Of a DNA stretch of 64,000 nt, positions 8,236 to 21,175 are shown piece by piece. The stretch comes from Volvox africanus (Eukaryota > Chlorophyta > Chlorophyceae > Chlamydomonadales > Volvocaceae). The notes below the pieces were generated by a model that was not told the DNA's origin, did no database searches, and saw only the letters and a program-made list of their open reading frames with translations. The position numbers were made by a program, and so were the translations under genes. Positions within the stretch are counted from its first letter, which is position 1, and each line of letters opens with the position of its first letter. The DNA lies in contig BSDZ01000092.1 of NCBI GenBank assembly GCA_030268105.1, positions 165,420 through 229,419 of the forward strand, in the 5' to 3' direction.

Positions 8236-10777
8236 ATGATCTCGCTGTTGGTGAAACTGGGCTTCAAGCCTAAGGATCGTGCTTATGAGAGGATCGACAC
8301 AATCTCGGACACCAACAGCACCGCTAACGATAATGACAGCGTTATGAGCAACAGCAGCTGCCTAAATGGCAAAGCTGTAGAGCAGCCTGCAGGTGGAGTG
8401 GTCGTCACTCCTTTGCGTGAACTAATGAAGAAGTTTAGCCGCAAGTGGATTCCGACAGAAAAGGTGAATTCGTGTTGCTGTCTTTCCTGATGTTCAGTTC
8501 TAAGTAAGGCCAACTCCCATCAAGCCTGCCTTTCGTCGTCGTTTATGTTTTCTTCGATTCCGTCTTTTTTCGGTCATTCCGTGACATCCCATCCCTTCCA
8601 CCTTTTCTGTCGCAGCCTCTTCAGCGGTTCGGGAAGCTCGAGGGCGAAGAATCCTTGACGTTGCAGGAGCGGTTGTCCGCGCGGCGCCTGCAAATAGCTG
8701 AGAAGGGGACTCTGCTTAAGGTCCTGCTATCCTGGGTGAGTTTGAGCTGATCAGGAGTTTGCTCCAGCAGTGGTGATGGGTGTTGAGATGCCTTGGGGGT
8801 CGCTTGTCTGACAGTCGCTCGATGTGATTGGGCCATGCGCCGACCCGCACCGCTTGCTGACTATCGACCAACGTGTCGACCCCCCGTCTTTTGCGTGCGC
8901 ACAACAGAAGGGCGCGCCCGAGAATCTTCACCAGGCCGGAGCCCAACTGGAAGCCCAGCCAGTTCCAGCAGCGCAGCAGGTGGTGGGTCAGACCTGACGC
9001 CTGAGGGGGTTCCGGGGAGGAGGTCGCCTTTCTCATACCAGTGCGCGGCTTGTGCTGCACTGTGTTGGTTGCAAAGTGCCTGCAGGAAAGCGCTTCTCAG
9101 GGGAGGCGAATGGGGAACATGGTTTCCGAGGGGAGGGGAGACGGACGGAGGGAGTTGCCCGAGGGTGACACGGGGGTGGGCTCATCATACATGTCGTTAT
9201 TTTGTCGTCGTTCAGATGTCGCCGAAACTAATTTGTGTACATGCGCTTGTGTTTGGACGTCCAATACCCCCTCGGAAACACATCAAGATGCTTTCCGTGA
9301 TGCAGATGTTCCATGTCTACGCACGTAAACGGTGCACTAACTGATGAAAAGCTTTTTTGTGTGTCTCGTTCTCTGCCAGCAGGAGCCGCAGCTGGAGAGT
9401 GAGGAGAACAACGTGCAGCAATGCGCGGGTGGCGTGATGGCCCCGTCGGGGTTGGCGGGAGCAGCGGCGGCCATTGAGCTAGCATATCAGCGGTAGGTGC
9501 AGTGTATAACTAGGTGTACGGCGGAGTGACGTGGTAGTGCGTGGCGGTCTGAGTACGTGGCGGCAAATGCATGAAGGCGTACGTGTTTCGGATGTGCGAC
9601 TTCCTGTTTACCCGAAACCCACAATGCTGGGATCTCTTGCTTACACCTGCAACCCCACCCATGCCTTTTCCATACAGGTTGGACGAGACCACCGAAGCTG
9701 AGGGCTTCGAGGGCTTCCAAGTCCAGGTGCGTGGGCAAGAAGTCATCGAAGCAACATAGTCTTATGTATACAAAACCCGACAACTGCTGGATGTTCGCTC
9801 TTTTATCTGCAGGTGTCAGATTTGATTTCGCAACTCGAGAAGCTGAGGTCGGGGGCCGCCATGATGGAGGCCAGGAAGGGGGGCCTTTCCGGGGCCTCTA
9901 CAGACCTGCAGGGCAGCAGCATCACTGCCAAATTTGCCATCATCCCTGCCGCCAGCTGTCCTGCTATGGGCGCCACGAGTCCGCCTTCTGCAGTCGAAGT
10001 CGCAGATGCTGGTGCCGCTTCCATTTTCATCAACAAGGCTGCGCAGCAACCCCAGGAGTTGTACCAACCCCTGGAGCTCACGCAGCCACCAAAACCGCAC
10101 CCGAAAACCCCAGAGCGGCGTCTGCCCCCTGAGGCACGGAACTGGGGTCTGCAGGACTGCCGGTCCTGGGCGGGGGAGCAGCATTGGTCGTCCTGGGCGG
10201 AGGTTCAGGCGTTTACCAAGACGCTTGAGCCGACCCTAGCAGAAGCCATTCGTGAAGCAAGTAAGTCTGGTGGTGTGCACGTCGCGCTCCATCTCATGCT
10301 AGCTAGGTGCATGGTTGTCATTGAGGGGTTGTCATTGTGTGAGGGGTTGTGAAAAGACACCCCTGAGTCTAGGTCTGCTGACTGGTTTGGCTCCCAAGTA
10401 TCCTGTTCTATCTGCTGACTCAGCAGGCAGTGGGCCTTGCCACCTGCTGTCTGCCTGCACATCTAAGCGCAGCCCACCTTACATTAATTGATTTCTGGCA
10501 CAGAGACGTTCGCTCTCCCCCACACACTTTGCCCTCTTTAGGCCTCGAGCACAATCCACTTGTTGCCTTCGGGAAGGAGCAGGCGGCAGCTCCAGCAATT
10601 TCCTATGTGCAGCTCAAGCTGATGGAGCTTTGTGGCTCCAATCGTTGGGGGACGGCGTCCATCAAGGCCGCCTCGCTTGAGGGGCCCCGCAAGAGGCGCC
10701 CTTTCTTGGCGGCCTTCCTAAGGGCTGCCAAGGGAATCACAGAGCCGTGTGTTCAGCGTGGGGGCATTCGGCTCTGA
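8236..10777 (+). CDS. Gene copy 2, intact
   Basis: Exons: 8236-8463, 8616-8735, 8908-8979, 9383-9492, 9678-9726, 9813-10260 and 10542-10777. The predicted 420-residue product is the same as in copy 1. The only exon difference seen from copy 1 is the silent CTA codon for Leu 335, which is the array-wide form. All splice sites are intact. Intron 6 has the ATTAAT marker. Confidence 0.7.
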
Positions 10778-13434
10778 TCGAGCTGGGGCGGTTTTGCAGG
10801 AAGTGCACGCACTGATATGTACCTACTACCCTCCTTGCTAGCTAGCCGGATTGCTAGATGGTCATCTCGAGCCATCGATTTTGTTTGCCAAGTCGTGATG
10901 CTTAGCGTTGTTAAACACTGCACCCTTAATCGACGGTGACGTGGTTATTAAGAAAAGAGGGACTCAAGACACCTAGAGCGGAACTAAAGGCTCTGAGGCC
11001 TGATGGTGACCGTGACCATGGCCGTAGTAGCACCAAGGGGCGGTGACTGGCTGAATAGCGCGGCACTTTACATTACGAATGTTAGGGCTCTCGTGAGAGA
11101 TGTCCGGTGTGGTGGCTTGCAGGTGGCTGCTGCGGCTTAGGCGTGATGTTAGGCTGGAGTTTGCAGGTTTGGTTAGCTTTCTCATGTACATGTTTGTTTT
11201 CGGGCACCCCCAGTTTTGTATGTGGTATTCTGTGTTCTTTTTATCGTACCTAAGGCTTCATGCAGTGGAGGGGGAGGGGCTGTGGAGGTTTAAACAGCTG
11301 GTGGGCAGTCGGACTTCATCAAGTGGTATTCATAGTCAGTGAGACTCCCAACTGCACACATGGTATTTGTGCCTAGCATTTAGTCACTTAGCTATGTGAT
11401 ATTCTGTGTTCTTTTTATCGTACCTAAGGCTTCATGCAGTGGAGGGGGAGGGGCTGTGGAGGTTTAAACAGCTGGTGGGCAGTCGGACTTCATCAAGTGG
11501 TATTCATAGTCAGTGAGACTCCCAACTGCACACATGGTATTTGTGCCTAGCATTTAGTCACTTAGCTATGTGATATTCTGTGTTCTTTTTATCGTACCTA
11601 AGGCTTCATGCAGTGGAGGGGGAGGGGCTGTGGAGGTTTAAACAGCTGGTGGGCAGTCGGACTTCATCAAGTGGTATTCATAGTCAGTGAGACTCCCAAC
11701 TGCACACATGGTATTTGTGCCTAGCATTTAGTCACTTAGCTATGTGATATTCTGTGTTCTTTTTATCGTACCTAAGGCTTCATGCAGTGGAGGGGGAGGG
11801 GCTGTGGAGGTTTAAACAGCTGGTGGGCAGTCGGACTTCATCAAGTGGTATTCATAGTCAGTGAGACTCCCAACTGCACACATGGTATTTGTGCCTAGCA
11901 TTTAGTCACTTAGCTGTCATAGACCTGATATAGTTTTAGTTGCATAGTTTCTTATCTGCCATTCATTAGTGGACCCTAACCAATAGGAGCGTGTCAAACG
12001 TGTTTGTTAGTGGATCTGAACCCTAGATGGTTGTCAACTGTTCATCATTGGATTCTATCCGATAGGAGCTTGTGAACCGTGTTTGTTAATGGATCTGATT
12101 AATGAGCTATTTAACATCCTTCTCAAGTGATTAGGCTGGTGTCATAATCTGCCATGACGACATGGCATGTGACCAGTTTATTTACAGGGGACTCTCAACT
12201 AGACATGCCTGGGACAGCACAAAGGGGGAGGGCATGCGTGCCTCTGTGGGCGTGTGTGTGCATATGCGTGTGTGCGCATGCATGTGCTGCAGGCATGTGC
12301 AATACCATGGTGTTCGAGCCTCGCAGTTGCTCACGAGTGGACGAGCAAGCAGCAGGCCTCTCCGTGACACCACATGTAAATCGTGCGATGCCTGGATGAC
12401 CCTTTTTGAGTGTCTCAGTCTCCCCCTGAAGCAGAACAGAGGGGTGCTTTTTAGGTGTTACACTGTGGGCGACTTGTTCTGAAAACTTGGGAAGAACTGT
12501 TTGGATTTTACTCCGCATGGAGAGCTGTATCTCCATGCAGCGCTGCACAGCCAAATTGCATTTTACTGCAGCAGGCTCTCACTAAGGTGTATGTATGTTC
12601 ATACAAGGGTTCAACAATCGTTGGCATTATGACATTATGGTGCCCCAACTTGGGCGTCCATGCCCATCATGGAGATGGCACCGGAAGGCCTTCGGCGTGC
12701 TCCATCTTTATTAATTTCAGGACACGTGATAGTGTACGGCAAGCTACCGTGGGCCACAGTCCAGTGGTCGCATTATGTAAGGAATTTCAGGACTTTAGAT
12801 TCCCTACTATGGGGAAGACCAGTACTATACAAGGTGATAACCTTGCGCTCTTGGGGCCTCCGAACCGGTATTGGTGAAACACACACTTGTGCGGTGTTGA
12901 TGTCTTTGAGCTTACGCGAGCTCAATTGTACCAATTGAAATTACAGTTCAATAGGAGCTCAAGAAATCCTTTGCGATGAACCTACGTAATCTGTTGTTCC
13001 AATGTACGGCCCGAAGCCACGAACAGCGGACCGATTATGGTAATACGGGGTTCTTATCGCCACACGGAAGCGCCCCTACATTGCCATTCAAATTACTTTG
13101 CTTCAGTGTTACAACCGGATAAAGGAAAGCTGTGAAACCTTCGCCTTTAGACCTGATTATGCTCCGTCGCTCTACATAACCATAGCCCACCCTGTGTGAC
13201 CCATTAACATCCTAACTAGTTATTTTAAAACCATTTTCCATAATTGCTTTCGAATTCCTTAGAGAGACTCCAAAGAACAGGCTTTGGCCTGTCAACACAA
13301 CCGTTTGCCTCTAGACAAAACCTTAGTGTCGTTTATTGAGTAATACATCTCAACGATTTGCTTAGCGATAGTGCTTCATTGGACGCTTCGATTACCGGCT
13401 CCTTGACCACGACCCGGCTGTCCAGGCGTCAGCC
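10778..13434 (+). other. Spacer of unit 3
   Basis: Same layout. Differs by the A form of the G/A marker in the 3' flank (near 11157). Confidence 0.7.
11219..11914 (+). repeat. 174-bp array, 4 monomers (unit 3)
   Basis: Four monomers. The sequence just upstream carries the A form of the G/A marker (near 11157). Confidence 0.97.
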
Positions 13435-15976
13435 ATGATCTCGCTGTTGGTGAAACTGGGCTTCAAGCCTAAGGATCGTGCTTATGAGAGGATCGACACA
13501 ATCTCGGACACCAACAGCACCGCTAACGATAATGACAGCGTTATGAGCAACAGCAGCTGCCTAAATGGCAAAGCTGTAGAGCAGCCTGCAGGTGGAGTGG
13601 TCGTCACTCCTTTGCGTGAACTAATGAAGAAGTTTAGCCGCAAGTGGATTCCGACAGAAAAGGTGAATTCGTGTTGCTGTCTTTCCTGATGTTCAGTTCT
13701 AAGTAAGGCCAACTCCCATCAAGCCTGCCTTTCGTCGTCGTTTATGTTTTCTTCGATTCCGTCTTTTTTCGGTCATTCCGTGACATCCCATCCCTTCCAC
13801 CTTTTCTGTCGCAGCCTCTTCAGCGGTTCGGGAAGCTCGAGGGCGAAGAATCCTTGACGTTGCAGGAGCGGTTGTCCGCGCGGCGCCTGCAAATAGCTGA
13901 GAAGGGGACTCTGCTTAAGGTCCTGCTATCCTGGGTGAGTTTGAGCTGATCAGGAGTTTGCTCCAGCAGTGGTGATGGGTGTTGAGATGCCTTGGGGGTC
14001 GCTTGTCTGACAGTCGCTCGATGTGATTGGGCCATGCGCCGACCCGCACCGCTTGCTGACTATCGACCAACGTGTCGACCCCCCGTCTTTTGCGTGCGCA
14101 CAACAGAAGGGCGCGCCCGAGAATCTTCACCAGGCCGGAGCCCAACTGGAAGCCCAGCCAGTTCCAGCAGCGCAGCAGGTGGTGGGTCAGACCTGACGCC
14201 TGAGGGGGTTCCGGGGAGGAGGTCGCCTTTCTCATACCAGTGCGCGGCTTGTGCTGCACTGTGTTGGTTGCAAAGTGCCTGCAGGAAAGCGCTTCTCAGG
14301 GGAGGCGAATGGGGAACATGGTTTCCGAGGGGAGGGGAGACGGACGGAGGGAGTTGCCCGAGGGTGACACGGGGGTGGGCTCATCATACATGTCGTTATT
14401 TTGTCGTCGTTCAGATGTCGCCGAAACTAATTTGTGTACATGCGCTTGTGTTTGGACGTCCAATACCCCCTCGGAAACACATCAAGATGCTTTCCGTGAT
14501 GCAGATGTTCCATGTCTACGCACGTAAACGGTGCACTAACTGATGAAAAGCTTTTTTGTGTGTCTCGTTCTCTGCCAGCAGGAGCCGCAGCTGGAGAGTG
14601 AGGAGAACAACGTGCAGCAATGCGCGGGTGGCGTGATGGCCCCGTCGGGGTTGGCGGGAGCAGCGGCGGCCATTGAGCTAGCATATCAGCGGTAGGTGCA
14701 GTGTATAACTAGGTGTACGGCGGAGTGACGTGGTAGTGCGTGGCGGTCTGAGTACGTGGCGGCAAATGCATGAAGGCGTACGTGTTTCGGATGTGCGACT
14801 TCCTGTTTACCCGAAACCCACAATGCTGGGATCTCTTGCTTACACCTGCAACCCCACCCATGCCTTTTCCATACAGGTTGGACGAGACCACCGAAGCTGA
14901 GGGCTTCGAGGGCTTCCAAGTCCAGGTGCGTGGGCAAGAAGTCATCGAAGCAACATAGTCTTATGTATACAAAACCCGACAACTGCTGGATGTTCGCTCT
15001 TTTATCTGCAGGTGTCAGATTTGATTTCGCAACTCGAGAAGCTGAGGTCGGGGGCCGCCATGATGGAGGCCAGGAAGGGGGGCCTTTCCGGGGCCTCTAC
15101 AGACCTGCAGGGCAGCAGCATCACTGCCAAATTTGCCATCATCCCTGCCGCCAGCTGTCCTGCTATGGGCGCCACGAGTCCGCCTTCTGCAGTCGAAGTC
15201 GCAGATGCTGGTGCCGCTTCCATTTTCATCAACAAGGCTGCGCAGCAACCCCAGGAGTTGTACCAACCCCTGGAGCTCACGCAGCCACCAAAACCGCACC
15301 CGAAAACCCCAGAGCGGCGTCTGCCCCCTGAGGCACGGAACTGGGGTCTGCAGGACTGCCGGTCCTGGGCGGGGGAGCAGCATTGGTCGTCCTGGGCGGA
15401 GGTTCAGGCGTTTACCAAGACGCTTGAGCCGACCCTAGCAGAAGCCATTCGTGAAGCAAGTAAGTCTGGTGGTGTGCACGTCGCGCTCCATCTCATGCTA
15501 GCTAGGTGCATGGTTGTCATTGAGGGGTTGTCATTGTGTGAGGGGTTGTGAAAAGACACCCCTGAGTCTAGGTCTGCTGACTGGTTTGGCTCCCAAGTAT
15601 CCTGTTCTATCTGCTGACTCAGCAGGCAGTGGGCCTTGCCACCTGCTGTCTGCCTGCACATCTAAGCGCAGCCCACCTTACATTAATTGATTTCTGGCAC
15701 AGAGACGTTCGCTCTCCCCCACACACTTTGCCCTCTTTAGGCCTCGAGCACAATCCACTTGTTGCCTTCGGGAAGGAGCAGGCGGCAGCTCCAGCAATTT
15801 CCTATGTGCAGCTCAAGCTGATGGAGCTTTGTGGCTCCAATCGTTGGGGGACGGCGTCCATCAAGGCCGCCTCGCTTGAGGGGCCCCGCAAGAGGCGCCC
15901 TTTCTTGGCGGCCTTCCTAAGGGCTGCCAAGGGAATCACAGAGCCGTGTGTTCAGCGTGGGGGCATTCGGCTCTGA
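13435..15976 (+). CDS. Gene copy 3, intact
   Basis: Exons: 13435-13662, 13815-13934, 14107-14178, 14582-14691, 14877-14925, 15012-15459 and 15741-15976. The product is identical to copy 1. Its gene body looks the same as copy 2, but the 3' flank upstream of this gene's spacer carries the A form of a G/A marker (near 11157), unlike its neighbours on both sides. Confidence 0.7.
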
Positions 15977-18633
15977 TCGAGCTGGGGCGGTTTTGCAGGA
16001 AGTGCACGCACTGATATGTACCTACTACCCTCCTTGCTAGCTAGCCGGATTGCTAGATGGTCATCTCGAGCCATCGATTTTGTTTGCCAAGTCGTGATGC
16101 TTAGCGTTGTTAAACACTGCACCCTTAATCGACGGTGACGTGGTTATTAAGAAAAGAGGGACTCAAGACACCTAGAGCGGAACTAAAGGCTCTGAGGCCT
16201 GATGGTGACCGTGACCATGGCCGTAGTAGCACCAAGGGGCGGTGACTGGCTGAATAGCGCGGCACTTTACATTACGAATGTTAGGGCTCTCGTGAGAGAT
16301 GTCCGGTGTGGTGGCTTGCAGGTGGCTGCTGCGGCTTAGGCGTGATGTTAGGCTGGGGTTTGCAGGTTTGGTTAGCTTTCTCATGTACATGTTTGTTTTC
16401 GGGCACCCCCAGTTTTGTATGTGGTATTCTGTGTTCTTTTTATCGTACCTAAGGCTTCATGCAGTGGAGGGGGAGGGGCTGTGGAGGTTTAAACAGCTGG
16501 TGGGCAGTCGGACTTCATCAAGTGGTATTCATAGTCAGTGAGACTCCCAACTGCACACATGGTATTTGTGCCTAGCATTTAGTCACTTAGCTATGTGATA
16601 TTCTGTGTTCTTTTTATCGTACCTAAGGCTTCATGCAGTGGAGGGGGAGGGGCTGTGGAGGTTTAAACAGCTGGTGGGCAGTCGGACTTCATCAAGTGGT
16701 ATTCATAGTCAGTGAGACTCCCAACTGCACACATGGTATTTGTGCCTAGCATTTAGTCACTTAGCTATGTGATATTCTGTGTTCTTTTTATCGTACCTAA
16801 GGCTTCATGCAGTGGAGGGGGAGGGGCTGTGGAGGTTTAAACAGCTGGTGGGCAGTCGGACTTCATCAAGTGGTATTCATAGTCAGTGAGACTCCCAACT
16901 GCACACATGGTATTTGTGCCTAGCATTTAGTCACTTAGCTATGTGATATTCTGTGTTCTTTTTATCGTACCTAAGGCTTCATGCAGTGGAGGGGGAGGGG
17001 CTGTGGAGGTTTAAACAGCTGGTGGGCAGTCGGACTTCATCAAGTGGTATTCATAGTCAGTGAGACTCCCAACTGCACACATGGTATTTGTGCCTAGCAT
17101 TTAGTCACTTAGCTGTCATAGACCTGATATAGTTTTAGTTGCATAGTTTCTTATCTGCCATTCATTAGTGGACCCTAACCAATAGGAGCGTGTCAAACGT
17201 GTTTGTTAGTGGATCTGAACCCTAGATGGTTGTCAACTGTTCATCATTGGATTCTATCCGATAGGAGCTTGTGAACCGTGTTTGTTAATGGATCTGATTA
17301 ATGAGCTATTTAACATCCTTCTCAAGTGATTAGGCTGGTGTCATAATCTGCCATGACGACATGGCATGTGACCAGTTTATTTACAGGGGACTCTCAACTA
17401 GACATGCCTGGGACAGCACAAAGGGGGAGGGCATGCGTGCCTCTGTGGGCGTGTGTGTGCATATGCGTGTGTGCGCATGCATGTGCTGCAGGCATGTGCA
17501 ATACCATGGTGTTCGAGCCTCGCAGTTGCTCACGAGTGGACGAGCAAGCAGCAGGCCTCTCCGTGACACCACATGTAAATCGTGCGATGCCTGGATGACC
17601 CTTTTTGAGTGTCTCAGTCTCCCCCTGAAGCAGAACAGAGGGGTGCTTTTTAGGTGTTACACTGTGGGCGACTTGTTCTGAAAACTTGGGAAGAACTGTT
17701 TGGATTTTACTCCGCATGGAGAGCTGTATCTCCATGCAGCGCTGCACAGCCAAATTGCATTTTACTGCAGCAGGCTCTCACTAAGGTGTATGTATGTTCA
17801 TACAAGGGTTCAACAATCGTTGGCATTATGACATTATGGTGCCCCAACTTGGGCGTCCATGCCCATCATGGAGATGGCACCGGAAGGCCTTCGGCGTGCT
17901 CCATCTTTATTAATTTCAGGACACGTGATAGTGTACGGCAAGCTACCGTGGGCCACAGTCCAGTGGTCGCATTATGTAAGGAATTTCAGGACTTTAGATT
18001 CCCTACTATGGGGAAGACCAGTACTATACAAGGTGATAACCTTGCGCTCTTGGGGCCTCCGAACCGGTATTGGTGAAACACACACTTGTGCGGTGTTGAT
18101 GTCTTTGAGCTTACGCGAGCTCAATTGTACCAATTGAAATTACAGTTCAATAGGAGCTCAAGAAATCCTTTGCGATGAACCTACGTAATCTGTTGTTCCA
18201 ATGTACGGCCCGAAGCCACGAACAGCGGACCGATTATGGTAATACGGGGTTCTTATCGCCACACGGAAGCGCCCCTACATTGCCATTCAAATTACTTTGC
18301 TTCAGTGTTACAACCGGATAAAGGAAAGCTGTGAAACCTTCGCCTTTAGACCTGATTATGCTCCGTCGCTCTACATAACCATAGCCCACCCTGTGTGACC
18401 CATTAACATCCTAACTAGTTATTTTAAAACCATTTTCCATAATTGCTTTCGAATTCCTTAGAGAGACTCCAAAGAACAGGCTTTGGCCTGTCAACACAAC
18501 CGTTTGCCTCTAGACAAAACCTTAGTGTCGTTTATTGAGTAATACATCTCAACGATTTGCTTAGCGATAGTGCTTCATTGGACGCTTCGATTACCGGCTC
18601 CTTGACCACGACCCGGCTGTCCAGGCGTCAGCC
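15977..18633 (+). other. Spacer of unit 4
   Basis: Same layout, with the G marker. Nothing else seen. Confidence 0.7.
16418..17113 (+). repeat. 174-bp array, 4 monomers (unit 4)
   Basis: Four monomers; the upstream marker is G. Confidence 0.97.
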
Positions 18634-21175
18634 ATGATCTCGCTGTTGGTGAAACTGGGCTTCAAGCCTAAGGATCGTGCTTATGAGAGGATCGACACAA
18701 TCTCGGACACCAACAGCACCGCTAACGATAATGACAGCGTTATGAGCAACAGCAGCTGCCTAAATGGCAAAGCTGTAGAGCAGCCTGCAGGTGGAGTGGT
18801 CGTCACTCCTTTGCGTGAACTAATGAAGAAGTTTAGCCGCAAGTGGATTCCGACAGAAAAGGTGAATTCGTGTTGCTGTCTTTCCTGATGTTCAGTTCTA
18901 AGTAAGGCCAACTCCCATCAAGCCTGCCTTTCGTCGTCGTTTATGTTTTCTTCGATTCCGTCTTTTTTCGGTCATTCCGTGACATCCCATCCCTTCCACC
19001 TTTTCTGTCGCAGCCTCTTCAGCGGTTCGGGAAGCTCGAGGGCGAAGAATCCTTGACGTTGCAGGAGCGGTTGTCCGCGCGGCGCCTGCAAATAGCTGAG
19101 AAGGGGACTCTGCTTAAGGTCCTGCTATCCTGGGTGAGTTTGAGCTGATCAGGAGTTTGCTCCAGCAGTGGTGATGGGTGTTGAGATGCCTTGGGGGTCG
19201 CTTGTCTGACAGTCGCTCGATGTGATTGGGCCATGCGCCGACCCGCACCGCTTGCTGACTATCGACCAACGTGTCGACCCCCCGTCTTTTGCGTGCGCAC
19301 AACAGAAGGGCGCGCCCGAGAATCTTCACCAGGCCGGAGCCCAACTGGAAGCCCAGCCAGTTCCAGCAGCGCAGCAGGTGGTGGGTCAGACCTGACGCCT
19401 GAGGGGGTTCCGGGGAGGAGGTCGCCTTTCTCATACCAGTGCGCGGCTTGTGCTGCACTGTGTTGGTTGCAAAGTGCCTGCAGGAAAGCGCTTCTCAGGG
19501 GAGGCGAATGGGGAACATGGTTTCCGAGGGGAGGGGAGACGGACGGAGGGAGTTGCCCGAGGGTGACACGGGGGTGGGCTCATCATACATGTCGTTATTT
19601 TGTCGTCGTTCAGATGTCGCCGAAACTAATTTGTGTACATGCGCTTGTGTTTGGACGTCCAATACCCCCTCGGAAACACATCAAGATGCTTTCCGTGATG
19701 CAGATGTTCCATGTCTACGCACGTAAACGGTGCACTAACTGATGAAAAGCTTTTTTGTGTGTCTCGTTCTCTGCCAGCAGGAGCCGCAGCTGGAGAGTGA
19801 GGAGAACAACGTGCAGCAATGCGCGGGTGGCGTGATGGCCCCGTCGGGGTTGGCGGGAGCAGCGGCGGCCATTGAGCTAGCATATCAGCGGTAGGTGCAG
19901 TGTATAACTAGGTGTACGGCGGAGTGACGTGGTAGTGCGTGGCGGTCTGAGTACGTGGCGGCAAATGCATGAAGGCGTACGTGTTTCGGATGTGCGACTT
20001 CCTGTTTACCCGAAACCCACAATGCTGGGATCTCTTGCTTACACCTGCAACCCCACCCATGCCTTTTCCATACAGGTTGGACGAGACCACCGAAGCTGAG
20101 GGCTTCGAGGGCTTCCAAGTCCAGGTGCGTGGGCAAGAAGTCATCGAAGCAACATAGTCTTATGTATACAAAACCCGACAACTGCTGGATGTTCGCTCTT
20201 TTATCTGCAGGTGTCAGATTTGATTTCGCAACTCGAGAAGCTGAGGTCGGGGGCCGCCATGATGGAGGCCAGGAAGGGGGGCCTTTCCGGGGCCTCTACA
20301 GACCTGCAGGGCAGCAGCATCACTGCCAAATTTGCCATCATCCCTGCCGCCAGCTGTCCTGCTATGGGCGCCACGAGTCCGCCTTCTGCAGTCGAAGTCG
20401 CAGATGCTGGTGCCGCTTCCATTTTCATCAACAAGGCTGCGCAGCAACCCCAGGAGTTGTACCAACCCCTGGAGCTCACGCAGCCACCAAAACCGCACCC
20501 GAAAACCCCAGAGCGGCGTCTGCCCCCTGAGGCACGGAACTGGGGTCTGCAGGACTGCCGGTCCTGGGCGGGGGAGCAGCATTGGTCGTCCTGGGCGGAG
20601 GTTCAGGCGTTTACCAAGACGCTTGAGCCGACCCTAGCAGAAGCCATTCGTGAAGCAAGTAAGTCTGGTGGTGTGCACGTCGCGCTCCATCTCATGCTAG
20701 CTAGGTGCATGGTTGTCATTGAGGGGTTGTCATTGTGTGAGGGGTTGTGAAAAGACACCCCTGAGTCTAGGTCTGCTGACTGGTTTGGCTCCCAAGTATC
20801 CTGTTCTATCTGCTGACTCAGCAGGCAGTGGGCCTTGCCACCTGCTGTCTGCCTGCACATCTAAGCGCAGCCCACCTTACATTAATTGATTTCTGGCACA
20901 GAGACGTTCGCTCTCCCCCACACACTTTGCCCTCTTTAGGCCTCGAGCACAATCCACTTGTTGCCTTCGGGAAGGAGCAGGCGGCAGCTCCAGCAATTTC
21001 CTATGTGCAGCTCAAGCTGATGGAGCTTTGTGGCTCCAATCGTTGGGGGACGGCGTCCATCAAGGCCGCCTCGCTTGAGGGGCCCCGCAAGAGGCGCCCT
21101 TTCTTGGCGGCCTTCCTAAGGGCTGCCAAGGGAATCACAGAGCCGTGTGTTCAGCGTGGGGGCATTCGGCTCTGA
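18634..21175 (+). CDS. Gene copy 4, intact
   Basis: Exons: 18634-18861, 19014-19133, 19306-19377, 19781-19890, 20076-20124, 20211-20658 and 20940-21175. The product is identical to copy 1 and all splice sites are kept. The spacer that follows has only three 174-bp monomers. Confidence 0.7.
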